The notes: a model not told the origin generated them from the letters alone. 64,000 nucleotides of DNA from Blastobasis lacticolella (GCA_905147135.1 LR990055.1:2356001-2420000); one strand, 5' to 3'. Positions 43,437-56,267 are shown, counted from the stretch's first letter. Numbers and translations are program-made.

Positions 43437-43770
43437 ATGAACAGGAAAAGGGGAATGAGGGAAAAATGTTTAAGCAAAGTCTGCAGCGCGTGGGTGATGC
43501 TCCTGGTGTTACAAACGTCCATAGGTTGCGGTGACAACTTACCATCAGGCAGGCTGGTGTTCCCATCATCATCATCATCATCATATCAGCCAGAAGACGC
43601 CCCCTGCTGGGCATAGGCCTCCCCCAGAGATCTCCACAAAGACCTGTGCTTTCCGCATCCAGCTGGTACCTGCGATCCTTACCAGGTCGTCGGTCCACCT
43701 TGTAGGAGGCCTACCCACGCTGCGTCTACCGGTACGTGGTGTTCCCACCTTAGCGGTATTTAAAAAATTA
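43437..43770 (+). mobile_element. LINE-E 3' end split by an RTE fragment
   Basis: Coding-end and tail sequence run to TGGTGTTCCCA (43555-43565) and resume with TGGTGTTCCCA (43737-43747) and ACCTTAGCGGTAT, an 11-bp target duplication. Confidence 0.85.
43566..43736 (-). mobile_element. RTE-like LINE 3' end, recent-looking insertion
   Basis: The minus strand reads RRSVGRPPTRWTDDLVRIAG, TSWMRKAQ, then CCTATGCCCAGCAGGGGG and a (TGATGA)n tail. It is 5' truncated and flanked by the 11-bp TGGTGTTCCCA duplication. Confidence 0.9.
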
Positions 43771-44096
43771 AACGATTTCAAAATGGCGGCCAAAATTAGC
43801 AAAAAATAGACGTGGTCAAACCCTTGTAACGAGGCAAAGTTAAGTCGACTGACTTGAAACAATTCGATTCCTTTGTCATTTCACGTGGACTGAGCGGTTT
43901 GAATGATTCAATTTAAAGTTTCGCTTTTAATTTGATTGAGTTGATTTGGACTCTGTTGTTATGATTGTAAATGTTTGTAAATTTAATTTAAATGCAATGA
44001 TCAAGGACCAGTTTAAGAGGGGTGTTTGGGGGTTATTTTTAAGCCCTCAGGAAAAACAGGGGAGTTTTATTAAGCACTTAGTTGAAGATGATGAAA

Positions 44097-44357
44097 TCAA
44101 TAAATAAAATAAATACAACACAATTCACTCATTGCCATCTAGCCCCAAAGAAAGCAAAGCTTGTGTTATGGGTGTTAGATTACTTATAAACTACTTATAT
44201 ATTTTTTAAATACATACTTATTATACATACAACACCCAGACCCGTACCAGAAATTAAAATACACAATTTCTACCCTCCCGGGGATCGAACCCCGGATCTC
44301 TGCAGGGCAGACCATGCATGACCAGCATGTTAACCAATTGAATCTCTCAGGTCGTCA
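44097..44357 (-). mobile_element. SINE-A, diverged copy
   Basis: Family landmarks are present, with a duplicated CATG stretch and changes in the head (GGGGATCGAACCCCGG). Confidence 0.82.
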
Positions 44358-44849
44358 GAAAGTTTCTGATTAAGGCTTAATTCATAATTAAATACTTTCA
44401 GTCTTAAATTTTGTCATCTACAGAACTTCTAGAATCTTAATTAATAGCCTTATACGACGGGTTTGTATCAAGAATATCCGAATTATAATGAGTTCACATT
44501 ATTCAATTTCAAATGAAGATTGCCAAATAATTTACGTCGGCATTCTTTCCTTTGAATTAGAAAACGAGTTGCGGAAAAGAATCTTTTAGGAGAAAAAGTT
44601 AATTTGTTCCCCTTTCAAGGCCAAGAATGGGAATCTTTAAATCGTAAAAGGTTTAGCTAATTAGAACCGAGAGACGTTGGTAATTAAGAGCTTAAATGAA
44701 AAGATATAATTACCTTGCGAATAATTTCGCCAAATTGAAAACCTCTTGCGTTTTGGCAGTAGGTAATTAGCGTGAATTTCTTATTTTTTAATTGACCTTT
44801 CTGTCTGTGAGTACCAACTTATAATTATAAAAGAAACCAAAGTTTTTTT

Positions 44850-45020
44850 ATACTACGCAGTGACTAATGAGCAAACCCACCTGATGGTAAGCGGTAACTG
44901 TCACCCATAACATCTACGATTCATGCATTCAGGTTGCAGGCGACAAAAATGCAGAACCGCAGGTGCGTTGTCACTGTGAGGACTAAGATGAAATGCCTCG
45001 TGCCTGTAATTGTGTTAAGT
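44850..45020 (-). mobile_element. LINE tail N
   Basis: On the minus strand it runs from CAATTACAGGCACGAGGCAT to GTTACCGCTTACCATCAGG. A plus-strand relative is at 48655-48800. Confidence 0.6.
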
Positions 45021-45552
45021 ACTTCTCATATATTATACTTATAGTGCCTCTCATATATTTCCAATAGGCCTATATTTCATTTGCCCTGCCGATATTTCCA
45101 TTAGCAGGACAGAAATACCGAGGTAAACAAAACTGGGTTTGTATCCTTACATGCTCAGGCCCCGTCACAGGGGCAGGTGGGACTATGTAAGTTTATCCTA
45201 TTTAATAATGATAAAAATAAGTTTCCGTATAAATCAATCAAAACAAAGTAAACGCGGTCTTGTCAGGCGCCACATGACGTCACGCCTTTTAGTACCTACC
45301 TACTTGTAAGACTGTTATATGGCTAGTATATAATTATGTTAAACTACTAATGTTATTGATGTGAAAGTCCATCCGCCTGCTTCTCTGTTACGCTTTCGCG
45401 GCTAAATTACAATGAGTTAATTTTGATAAAATCATACTTCAACTTATCTATTTTCAATGTCTATCAGTAGCTTTCATTGAAGGTTGCGCGGACCAAAGGC
45501 AGACAAAAGAACCAATGATGAATAAGTTCTCAAATGAAAAATATTTATGGTA

Positions 45553-45815
45553 GAGCTCGTCTAGTCTAAAATGACGCGCCCCACTACTTAGTTAGTTGAT
45601 TTCGATGTGTGAGTGCAAGTATTAATAACGACACTTCATCTGTGTGGGAGCGTCGACTGCTCCAATCGAACGACGCGAGCTCCTCCGTTGGTGTCTCACC
45701 GGCAACTGAATGACCAATTACAACGGCATTTGTATATGTATTGCGTCCATATTTTAAACTTGCTTGTGTGCGTTAATGCGATAGTGGGGCGCGTCATTTT
45801 AGATTAGACGAGCTC
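45553..45815 (-). mobile_element. TA-flanked MITE, copy 3 (263 bp)
   Basis: The terminal repeats are the same, but the interior is in the opposite orientation to copies 1 and 2. It carries about 12 extra bases around GAGCGTCGACTGCTCC. TA flanks both ends. Confidence 0.88.
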
Positions 45816-46068
45816 TACCTAGGTACACGCGCGTTATAGTACCTAGGTACACATCAAGACCATTCCAAAGAGCCCAAACACGATGGGGTCATCTTATTGC
45901 GTTCATTAGTTCCTATGACCACCTTCCGACTCCATCATCAGACCACCTCCATGGTACCATATTAATTCATTGCCATCCAAGTTACATTGGTATACTAAAT
46001 TTCAGCTCAATCAGATACCAACAAATGGTCGAAAAATTGTTTGCAAATTTTGACGGACACCTTCCAAA

Positions 46069-46165
46069 AAAGTATATAAGTAGTTTATCAGTTATCACAA
46101 CACAAGCTTTGCTTACTTTGGGGCTAGATGGCGCTGTGTGAATTTGTCTAAGAAAATTTATTTTA
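46069..46165 (+). mobile_element. SINE-A 3' fragment
   Basis: Tail half only: GTAGTTTATCAGTTATC through GGCGCTGTGTGAATTTGTC to an ATTTTATTTT tail. Confidence 0.75.
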
Positions 46166-46200
46166 TTTTTTATTTTATTTATACATACGAACAATGCATG

Positions 46201-46460
46201 TTTTTTTTATGTCATACTGTAGGCAAACAGGCAAGCGGGCCACCTGCTGGAAAGTGGTCACCACTGCCTATGGACATTAGCAACACATAGCGTATCGCCA
46301 ATGCGTTGCCCACCTCTATAACACGTTGCTCTGGCAGCAAAAAGACAAATGCCCCTCCACTGCCAAAGCCACGGTTCCCCAAATCCCCACCCCATGGAGC
46401 ACTGGAAACCTTAAACTCACCGGCAGAAACACAACACTATTTAAAAGAGTATTGTTTAGT
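46201..46460 (-). mobile_element. SINE-C, 5' truncated
   Basis: Reverse-oriented copy from the poly(T) end to AATACTCTTTTAAATAG on its own strand; it lacks the first 80 bp or so. Confidence 0.82.
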
Positions 46461-46910
46461 TGTTAAGTTAAATAAAGACTAGTAAAATGTAACTAACCGT
46501 GCGCGGGGTGGCTTTCTATACTACCGTAGTAGGAACTGTAGTGCGTATTTAGATATAGGTGTATGTATTGAAGGTCTTCAACCCCTCCCACGCTAACCCT
46601 TCCAATGACAAATGGAGCATATGACGTCAGTCTCTTGTGCAGAAATGGCCGCGCCCTTTGTAAACTCAGAATGGAATGCCGCACAGTCTCGTGTACCTAC
46701 GTAACAATTCCAATGGAAAAATTTGCTAACATTTAAAAGGGCAACGTTTGAAAGTCAAAATCTATAATTAATGTGAAAATAACCTACTGGGGTACAAGTA
46801 AATCTATTTCCAGAGCTTTATAAATTGATAGTCTTCTATGATTTCTGTTATGTAAGTTTAGATATCGACTACGATGTCGATAAGATACCAATTAATAATA
46901 AGTAAATTAT

Positions 46911-47182
46911 TATCTTCCCATTAATGTACCGGTTGTGCTCAAGCGCACGTGCGCTCACTATCCGCCTTGACCGTAATCCAGGATTTGGCAGATCAGAAAA
47001 TTACAGTGGAGCGACTGCCATCTCACCTCAGTGACCCAGCTACCATGGGAGCCTGACCAGATTGGATCATGGTTACACATTCAGTCGCTCGAATATACAG
47101 ATTTGTCTCGATGTTTCCCTCATCGTAGGTACATCGGTTAGTATTCAACTAATATAAATAACTCAAAAAAGAGATATTGCTA
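46911..47182 (-). mobile_element. SINE-B copy, head missing
   Basis: The body is recognisable from TTCCCATTAATGTACCGG to ATAACTCAAAAAAGAG. Confidence 0.75.
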
Positions 47183-48654
47183 CAAGGTCCAATGACAAAA
47201 TGAAGATTTGTCAAGCTTGTTTGAAGCTTTTCAACAAACATTTTAATTGCTGTATTTCTGTCCGTTTAAAATTAAATAAAGCTATTTTCGGACGAGGATT
47301 CCGTGTACGTGGAAAATGAAATGATAATAATGTTTGCGTTTTTACTTCCAATAGGGATGTGCTCATTTGTTATCGATGTCGATCTATGTTATCCGCCATT
47401 TTATACATTTCCTACACAATTTTTAGATTTAATACATTTCCAGTAACATCGATACAAAGTAAACTCAACCAACAATTCGGTTTATCTCCCTAAGGTTGAA
47501 GTTCATAACTCATAAAGCAATTTATCAACTTTTTGTTTACACGCGAAGTTTTGTCAAAACTGATAATACGCGTTCTTTGCCTCAAAGTACAAGGTTTAGT
47601 TGGTCTGTTACTGTCTTATCTAGATTCTATTCTATACCTAGACCTATTGCACTTTGTATACCGCATAATGTTGACAATTTGAGAAATCACTGTTGTGTGT
47701 ACGCTATGTCACACGTGACTGTGTAACAATAACACCATTGTTTTCTAATATATAAATATTGCAATATTCATAATAATAAATACGAGGAGTGTAGAAAGTT
47801 GTTATGGCTTTACGAGTATTACATACATCATAAATACATAACGTCACACCTTTTTCCCATAGGGTTAGGCCGAGACCATATTGTTTTACGTGTAACGATC
47901 TCGGCAAAATTCTATCGCTTCTTCCGCATTCATCAATCTTTTCATACATGTCCGTGAGCCTTTCTATGCAATAACATAGGCTCAAATCCAGTCTGGGCCT
48001 GTACTCGTGTCTATTCTGGATTTTGAACAGATATTATATGCAAATTTTGATAGATATAGCAAGCTCCTTTATATATGATAAGGATATAAATGTGTATCAC
48101 CTATGTATATTTATCGAAAAAATATTAAGAATCAAAATACCTAATAAATAAGAACAGGTGACCTCTATTGTCATCTACATCACATTTACCACTCATCCCT
48201 ATTGATAACCAATTCCGTACCATCGACATATTTACCGACACTCATCCCCTCCCTATCTCCAAAGTGTTGACTCGACGACAGGTGGAGTTTTGGTTTTTGT
48301 GCACTTTGTAGCTTGGAATTAATGGCTCTTCCTGTTAAAACTTCATTCCGTGAGTTTGTGAGAATGAGACTGGTTGTTCGAGACATTATCCGCGCGCATT
48401 CAGAATGGGACGGAACTTTGTCAAAGTAAATCGAATTACAGGTATTGAGCTAATCTTTTATGTGGTAGGACTCCGTCAAGCCTGAGGAGTCTGCCTGTGT
48501 TAGTGCCATAACGTTGTATCTATTTCTGCAATGTTAGGTTTTTAGATGACTGTCATGTTCGGCTTTACTCATTTTCTATACTTGGTCATGTTATGATTTG
48601 GTCATCTTATTGTTTTGTTGTGTTCCGGTTTGAAGGGAATAAAGTAGTCAGCGC

Positions 48655-48800
48655 AATTACAAGTATGAGGCATTGCATCTTAGTCCTCCACCTGCGTTTC
48701 TGCATATTTTTACATGCAACCTAAATGCATAAATCGTGGTTATAATGGACGCCAGTTACCGCTTACCATCTGGTAGTTTTTCCGCTCGTTTGTCATTAAG
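48655..48800 (+). mobile_element. LINE tail N
   Basis: GAGGCATTGCATCTTAGTCC through GTTACCGCTTACCATCTGG matches 44850-45020 reversed. Confidence 0.6.
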
Positions 48801-48949
48801 AATAAAAAATAGAACCTAATCGAAGACATAAATATTCCTTTCGATTTCCTTCCTATTCTGATTGTGAGCGGGTTAAAGATCTGTAGGTCTGGAGATTGTA
48901 TGCACTATATTGTATGGTGCAAGTGTCCGGCAAAGTAGGTATAATAAGA

Positions 48950-49370
48950 ATATTACTTACTTAGTGCGCTGGCTCAGCTACCCAAAGTGGATCTTAGCTT
49001 CCGACACCACTGATCGCCACCTCTTCCTATACTGTGGCCCTAGCACAAGTGTGTCCGCGACAAAGCTCGTGCCGCGAGAGAGCGTTTGTCTCTTTCTCTC
49101 AATACTCAGACGAAAGAGATAGCAATACCTATGTCGCGGTTTTTCTCGCTTATCGCGCGCGAGAGCGACTTGTGCTAGGCCTACTGTGCCATCTCCTGCC
49201 GATCGAGGACTTCCAGTGTGTGCAGGTTTTTAGGACTTCATCCATCCAGCGATATCTGGGTCGCCCGAGCGATGGACGTCCGCTCGGCCCACCCACATAA
49301 TGCATTCCTTACGGCGCGATCTTCCCCATCCTCTCCACGTGGCCAAGCCAGCGCAGCCTTGCAGAGTAAG
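48950..49370 (-). mobile_element. RTE-like LINE ORF2 C-terminal remnant, interrupted by a MITE
   Basis: The minus strand reads ARLRWLGHVERMGK, then (shifted) GRPSLGRPRYRWMDEVLK, both standard C-terminal motifs of RTE-type ORF2 proteins. Frameshifts and a stop show it is dead. The MITE at 49038-49181 splits it. Confidence 0.85.
49038..49181. mobile_element. CCCTAGCAC MITE, copy 2, inside an RTE remnant
   Basis: It has the same ends as copy 1. TACTGTGG (49030-49037) and TACTGTGC (49182-49189) form an 8-bp target duplication with one difference. An 8-bp duplication fits hAT or P-type transposases. Confidence 0.87.
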
Positions 49371-50421
49371 AATATTAGTGTTTTGTTTTTTAATTTGTAA
49401 GTTGCCAACGATAAAATGGCGGCGTCTCCATTCGCTTGTTTGTCGACACCGTAAAACTCTTTTTACGCCCTTGGTGAAGAACTTTATGTGAAATAGTATG
49501 TGGAATGTATTTATCTTGCATTTTATTGATGAAATTGCTATTATAAATTATTTTATGGTAAGAATTCGCATACATGTAAAATTGAGTACTCACGCGGCGT
49601 CTGCATACTCGTATGACAAATTAGTGTTAATTCTCTTTTGTATGCTTATGTCTGTTACAGGTAGTAATTTTGTGTCATTGTCTGCAGGTTAATTGTGTTT
49701 GTGTCATTATGGTGAGGACTTATAATATCGTACACTTTTTTCATTGGAAGATAAAACCTGCACTGTGAAGGGTGTCCTTATAAGTGTGAATTGTAATGTA
49801 AATACCTTCTTGATAGAAGAATAGAAATTTTTACTCTGTTAAAAAATTGTGACGTAAGTAAGTACTTAATCTAGAAATTCCAAAAGAACAAACTAGAAAT
49901 GAAGTGCTATACCCATTAGTTCCATCCTGTACTAATCCCAATAGACAAGCAACACTCCCATAACACTCAACTCTTCACTTCCTGTGAAATTAAACCCGAC
50001 GCCAATAAAATATGGGTTTACAATTTGTAACTTAATCTGTAACAAACGGACCGTGATCCCGTTGCCACGAAAAAGAAAAAAGGTAAAAAGGAGTTGTCAT
50101 CCCGTGCGCGGGAAAGTTTTTGAACGAAGAATTGTCTGTCTAAAATACTCTTTATGTAGTGTGACATAAAGTTCATATTTAATTATTTCAACATTTAACA
50201 TTTAAAAGATTAACTTTATTGTTATAGACCAATTTATATTTATAAACTAGCTTTTGAAGAAGTCGTGTTAGGAACTAAATCAGTTCACCAAATGAAGTCG
50301 AATAGGTATCCAAAATTATGAGTAGCTAGCCACTGATATAAAAAATTACAATATCATACTAGATAAAGGTACTTCCATCCCTTCTCTGTCAACATCGTTC
50401 TTTATGTCAATCCCATCAATC
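49371..50421. other. No feature recognised
   Basis: AT-rich sequence with only short, unsupported frames. Confidence 0.5.
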
Positions 50422-50545
50422 AATCTTGGTGTCAATCCCGGCCTTGACCATAATCTGTAATTTGGTATATCAAGTAAGAACCTGACCAGATTGGATCACG
50501 GAGCAATCAGTTAGTATTAAAACATATGCATAACTCAGATTATTT
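50422..50545 (-). mobile_element. SINE-B fragment with deletions
   Basis: CTTGGTGTCAATCCCGGCC, ACCTGACCAGATTGGATCAC and CATAACTCAG are family pieces in order with gaps. Confidence 0.55.
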
Positions 50546-51274
50546 GATTCCCTTAATGGATATAGACGCCAAAAATAGTTTTTTTGTATAAAATGTAATA
50601 TTTCATCTTCTATTTATTCAACTCAAGTCCGTTATGAAGCCCACTTGTGTCGCTAACTGTATTTTTCGCACTGAAATTCATACCAGTACAGTTAAGTTTA
50701 TCTATGTCAATGTTTATTTCATGAGTAGCAGTTTTATACAGCGTAAACAAAAATAAAATCAGTTTATGATGTCTGTTTTATAATTTGACCACTGGACCTG
50801 ACACGACCCTACCCCTACTCTCCGATAGACACTATGTATAGATTTTTATTTAAATAAGAGCTCAGATTCAACTAGATCTTTATCACATGGTCCACATAAA
50901 AACTTTAACCTTTTGCTAATTAAGAAAAATGAAAAGAGAAATATATTTTATACAGTATTAAATTATGATCGCCATCTTTTTATATTGAGGAAACGCCTGA
51001 AGGGAAATTCTTAATTTCATTACATAAACTCTTTACGAAGAAAGGACTTTTCTAAATTCCTGAGGGCCGGTGGACAAACTTCACAAAACTCATTTTTGTC
51101 TTCGGAACCTGCAAAATGTTTTGAATTTAAAAGAGCCGTATAATATTCTGAGATAGGGTGGGATGTTACATCATAGGATCGTCCAGGTGTGCCATATCTT
51201 GCTGCTAAATATGTAGGTGCTCAATGATTTGTATGTTGCGAGTGTGTTCCTTGATCATTATAATTTGGACGCCT

Positions 51275-51365
51275 TCAAGGCTCGAGTGAATGGGCTGTTC
51301 AGAGAAGGCATACACCAGGTGAGATGGCGGTCAAATGCCTGGCTAGTCTGATATTTAAAAAAAAC
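51275..51365 (+). mobile_element. LINE-G 3' end
   Basis: CGCCTTCAAGGCTCGAGTG continues to CACCAGGTGAGATGG and CTAGTCTGATATTTAAAAAA. Confidence 0.65.
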
Positions 51366-53124
51366 TTCCGTGATTTATTTCGGACATCCCATCTAGAAAT
51401 ATTATTTGAATATCTATATCATCTTATATGACTTGCTTTATTTTAAATAATTCTAAAATGTATTTGTACTACCTTCTTGAGTTTTCTAGGATCATTTAAT
51501 TCCATATAATAAAAAAAAATATTACAATTTCTAAATTGTCATTTAAACTTATTTATTTAATAATATTACAACATGAAAGTAACAGGTTAATACAGCGTTG
51601 CAAATTCTATATTATGAGTTGTAATATATGGATTACAATATTTAAGTATCTACAAAGTCAAATATTATTACACTACGGTGTAAATTTTAAATATATATGC
51701 AAATTAATGTCAAGCTAATGAAACTGTCAAAAACATTAGATAATATAAATTGAGTTGGTTTTAAATCAAAGTTATCGATTCACGGCATATCTTTCCATTT
51801 CTATGCTTACAGCAAGATATCCCAAAGCTGCAGGGTTATTACAATTCTCATCCATTATGTATACGTCACAGATGAATTTAAAAACAATTCTTTGAAACCG
51901 TTTCTTTTCCAGAAAAGAAACCCATATATTTTAGATTACATTTTGAGCCGAAGTTTTCGATCTGATTTTACTGTTAAATGCAGCTGGGTTAGGGATTTAA
52001 CTTTTTTGAATAACGCTTAGCTAAGGATAGATATAAATCTTAGGTTAACTTTTTAAAATCTTGTTTTATATTCCAACAAGATCTCTTACGGAGATAAGCC
52101 CACCTTTGTAAACAACATCTTATAAAATTGTTTTTATCTTGTCTCGTGTACAATTTAAGTAATTAATAGTATATTACAGGCAATAATAGGCAGATAATTC
52201 TTGGATTGCGTCTTCACAATACTTGACTTTTAAATGTACTTTATAGGTACTTTATTTACTAACAAACTTTTAAATATTGGTATTTATAAAAAAAAATTTT
52301 TGGGTTTACTGGCAATTTACTTAGTTCTTGTAGAATAAATCACATCGATGATGGCGCGAACTCAGAAGAGGCCTGGATATGCACACACATTTAAAAAAAA
52401 TCGTATATCCTCCAACACATATTTGAATTGAAGTGACATGTGAAAGCAACTCACTACAAAGTCCAATCCCCATGCTCATAAGCGAACCAAAAATGGTACC
52501 GAACTCCCAAAATAGCGGTCCGAATGCACAACTCGATTGCCGAGCACTTAACCGGTAAGTTTAAGTTAGTTAAACTAAGTTTACAAGTTGCCGACGTCCC
52601 AAAGGGGGATGGTAATGGAATAACTAACTCGCCTTCAGGGATGCGTCCGGAACAGATTACGGAAATAATGTAGGAGCCAGAGTTTAGAAAGTAAGAAAGG
52701 CGGGAAGTTAGTTCACGGAGTATTTGAGACGAATATTTCCGGAGTGATCACCCGACTTCGTAAGTCTTGCGTGATTCCTAATTTTGCGCTTTGACTCTTC
52801 TAACAAAGTTCTCCAAAACGTTGATTGTATAATGTTGCCAAAGAAAGTTGCTTAATAAAATGCTTTAGGAAGTTGCGATATTCAGTTAATTCTGTGGGTT
52901 TCAAATCTCTTGAATTTGCTTATTGTTTTGGACCGGCTTTTACAACTTATGAAGCTATTTGTAACATTCTAAAAAGAATAGAAATTATTGAAGCATTAGA
53001 GATAAAAATGGCGGATTTTATGTTGCTTTGTGATCCGTAAACATTTATCTGATGAATGAAACACACATATTATCACCGACATTTAGAACCTGCTTTAAAA
53101 TTTAGCCATTTTGATAACGTGTAG
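51366..53124. other. No gene recognised
   Basis: AT-rich sequence. The 52825-53040 frame lies just upstream of a reverse-transcriptase remnant but shows no motif itself. Confidence 0.45.
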
Positions 53125-53222
53125 CCTCGTAAATCCGTGCAACGCTCTGGAGTCCCCCAAGGATGCAACTTGGGGCCAACCCTGTTGCTAATCTATAGTG
53201 AACATCAATCAGCTCGCAGTCT
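53125..53222 (+). pseudogene. LINE reverse-transcriptase remnant
   Basis: Between two stops the plus strand reads KSVQRSGVPQGCNLGPTLL, then LIYSEHQS, closely matching the SGVPQGSxLGPLLFLIYxND block of jockey/CR1-type reverse transcriptases. The following region, to about 53400, has no further motif I could read. Confidence 0.7.
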
Positions 53223-53619
53223 CCTCTAGCGAGTGCCAGTGTCTGTCAGCTGCTCCATTATGGCCCTACCGTACACGTGTTTATACTTTGCCGCACTACG
53301 CTTGAGGTGCCGCTGGTGACGTACTGTTTATATTTACACTTTAGCTTTAAAAGTGATGTAGTGATAATGACCGTGAGCGGTGCGTAGTTTTTGTAAGATG
53401 TGTTTATTTTTTAACTATTATGTTACACACATACATACTAACTGTAATGTTACATATACAATCGCTGTCTTGCTAGTGTTAGAATTTGTTTAACGTAAAT
53501 AAATGAATAAAATAATTTATAGATCCAAAAAAGTTACAATCATTCGAGTGACATAAATATGTTGTTCCACATTATTGTCAAACCTGCCTCTTAAACTTCT
53601 AAAGATACCTATTTTTCTT

Positions 53620-53720
53620 TTTATGCCACTAAGGTTGCAAACAAGCTTATGGCCTGCCTGATGGTGAGCAGTCACCGCAGCCTATAAACGTTTGCAAGAT
53701 TAAGAATCAGTGTGCCATCG
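53620..53720 (-). mobile_element. LINE-E tail
   Basis: CCACTAAGGTTGCAAACAAG and CTGCCTGATGGTGAGCAGTC are the reverse of the LINE-E end. Confidence 0.65.
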
Positions 53721-54811
53721 TCAGCGATTTATATATTTGGTCTAGTGTCGATATTAATAGATATTAATAAATAGTTTTGAACGTTGGCGTACCCAGAAAA
53801 CGTAAAGTAGACAAAGAAGAAGTGGACTTTGAGGGACTAATAACATTTTCACTTGAACCAGACAAATCTATATCGGAACTCTGGTGACCGCGATATATTA
53901 TGTTAATCTCATTTCTAAGTATTCAAATATTTCATATTTTATTTATTTGCTGCCCAATGCCATAGGATCTCAATATTATTTACAGGATTAACATTAGACC
54001 TTTGAAAGGCACTGAAAATCTAGATTTTTACATTTTACTAGATACTTTATAAAGAAATATTTAATTAAATAACTTGTCAGTATTCAAATTAGTAAAACAA
54101 CCTTCGTTATTAATAGATTCATATAGGTATGTCGTAAGTTGTCTTATTTTGTCATGAATATTCAATTAATTGACGTTAATATCATTTGCTGATTAAGTAT
54201 GTTGTTTTTTTTTACAGCCGTAAACAAAAAAACATTAAAATTCATTATATTCCTTACGATTCAGGTTTTGAACCGTGTATTTATTTCCTAAAATATTAGA
54301 CTCAAGTTAATTTTATCCCTGACTAAGGACTAATATTGATGCCTTTGGAATAATTTTTAGAACGAAAATGATATCTATAAAGATATAGTTCCAGAGATAC
54401 CCAACCCTAGAGAGAAAGAGATTTTACGTCAGTCATAACATTATTATGGAAGGATGATACCCGTTGATATAAAAGATGATTAAAGACATTCTATAAAAAT
54501 CGTCCAGTCCAGCTTCTTTGGACGAGGCAGTAAAACTGGAACAAGGTTGTGAGACGCATAAAATGGGTTATGCCGTACCTTATCGGCTATAAAAATGACA
54601 TTTATTACCAATCGTGCTCGAGGCTTCATAATTACATTACGTTTAGGTACTGATCGGACGTTTTCTTTAATCGTTACATTGAAGATTCAATCGTGTTTCC
54701 TTATATATTTTTTTGATAATCTGTGGGACTCGTTGACGAAGGTAGAAGTTACAACGAATACAACAAAATTACAATGCAGTTTACAAACAATTTATTATTA
54801 TTAATAAATTG
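53721..54811. other. No feature recognised
   Basis: AT-rich sequence without a readable gene. Confidence 0.5.
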
Positions 54812-54951
54812 TTGTGGACCCGGCGCGACTTCGTTCGCGTACACCTACTTTACCCTAATCTACCCCTTTTTTTCATTTTTACAAACCTTCGTCTAGAATC
54901 ATGGCGGCGGGAAACGACTTTGTTTTATAATATGTATGTAGATTTACCTAG
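54812..54951 (-). mobile_element. Helitron with internal deletion
   Basis: The CGCGAACGAAGTCGCGCC end and the opposite CATATTATAAAACAAAGTCG end are both present, but about 60 bp of the interior seen in the 16.4-kb copy is gone. The terminal CTAG is lost. Confidence 0.7.
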
Positions 54952-56063
54952 TGTTAAATAACCTTCCTAACCTAAAAGTAAAATTAAAGTGTATCTTTCA
55001 CAAACTAAAGAAAGACCCAATGTATATTCGTATCTTTACTGCAAAGAAAAAACAAAAAACTTTGTCATCGATACGCCACCTGTCAATGCAGCCAGCCAGG
55101 AACATTGTTTCAAAATGAGAACGTTAACTGTCATTTTCGAAATCACCCCACTCAATCCTTTCAAGCTGGCCGTTTTCGTTGAGAGTTTTGCATATTTCTT
55201 TTTTTTCCATCGCCATTTACGATGTTGTACTTTTTCTGCGTGCGGGCAGATGTTGTGAACACCGGGCCCTCTAGATTTTGCACCTGTTACGCTGGGCAAC
55301 AAGTTGGATACATCTGGCCTTGAGTTTTGTAGTGCCACAGTATAAGTACAAGGTATAAGTACTAGTTAAGTTAATTATTCTATTGTTTAGGGACAATAAT
55401 TTTTTTATTTGGATCTGGTAGTGTAAATTAATTTTACAATATTAACTAACTTTCTAGTTTTTTTATGTCAAACCGGCCACCTGAAGGAACATTGTTACAG
55501 CTGTAACACTAGAGGTAACGCCAGATTACTACAACTATACTTAATTACCTACTATTCTCGAAATGAAAGTTTTTCTGAGTCAACATATGTAATTGATAGT
55601 TTTTAGTTGGAAAACAAATTCTTAATCCATGATCTTAAACGATACGATAAAGCTTAGTACTCTCTTTAAACCGACTATACCTACTGAACGAATGACTATA
55701 CCATGAAATCGTTATAAATAATTTGGTCGTTGACTTAATTTGACGTGTCGATACTCATTAAGTATATTGATAAACTATTTTTTGCACTGGACATATTATA
55801 GACTGACTTCATAATTTGAAACAGGTTTCGTATGTGTTGCTCGTGCATTTCGATTGTCGGTCGATCGATCATTTTCAACACGCTTGACCGGGAGACAAAT
55901 AAAGGTTAGAAAGAAAGAAAGAAACATTTACTACACGTAGACACAACGACACGATAATTAGGTACAACAAGGAAATAAGCGCACATAAAAAAATTAAAAA
56001 AGGTTAAGAGGTAATTCAGGTATAGTATTTTGTGGTTTTGGTTAAGAATATTTCTTCCCAATT
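54952..56063. other. No gene recognised
   Basis: Apparently unique sequence except for an AATAAAGG plus (GAAA)n tail near 55890-55922. Confidence 0.45.
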
Positions 56064-56217
56064 ACCACCAGGTGAGGTGGCGGTCAAATCCATGCCTGTC
56101 TAGTTATCAATGTGACTCCCCTGGTGTTTCTGATGTCCATAGGCGGCGGTGACCACTTTCCATCAGGTGGCCCGTTTGTCTGTTTGTCTGCCGTATAACA
56201 TTAAAAAAATGCACAAG
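56064..56217 (+). mobile_element. LINE-G tail piece followed by LINE-D tail
   Basis: ACCACCAGGTGAGGTGGCGG (LINE-G-like) is followed by TGACTCCCCTGGTGTTTCTG and the LINE-D end with poly(A). Confidence 0.65.
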
Positions 56218-56267
56218 CCTTTCATAATAGTTCTATATCTAGAGCATACATTTTCTGGCTTACACTA

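Noticed and set aside
43531..43809. 92-codon plus-strand frame with a His run
   Set aside because: It is the complement of the RTE microsatellite tail and coding end.
47704..47985. 93-codon minus-strand frame with fairly protein-like composition
   Set aside because: No acceptor or donor at its ends and no family recognised; it is too weak to list as a gene.
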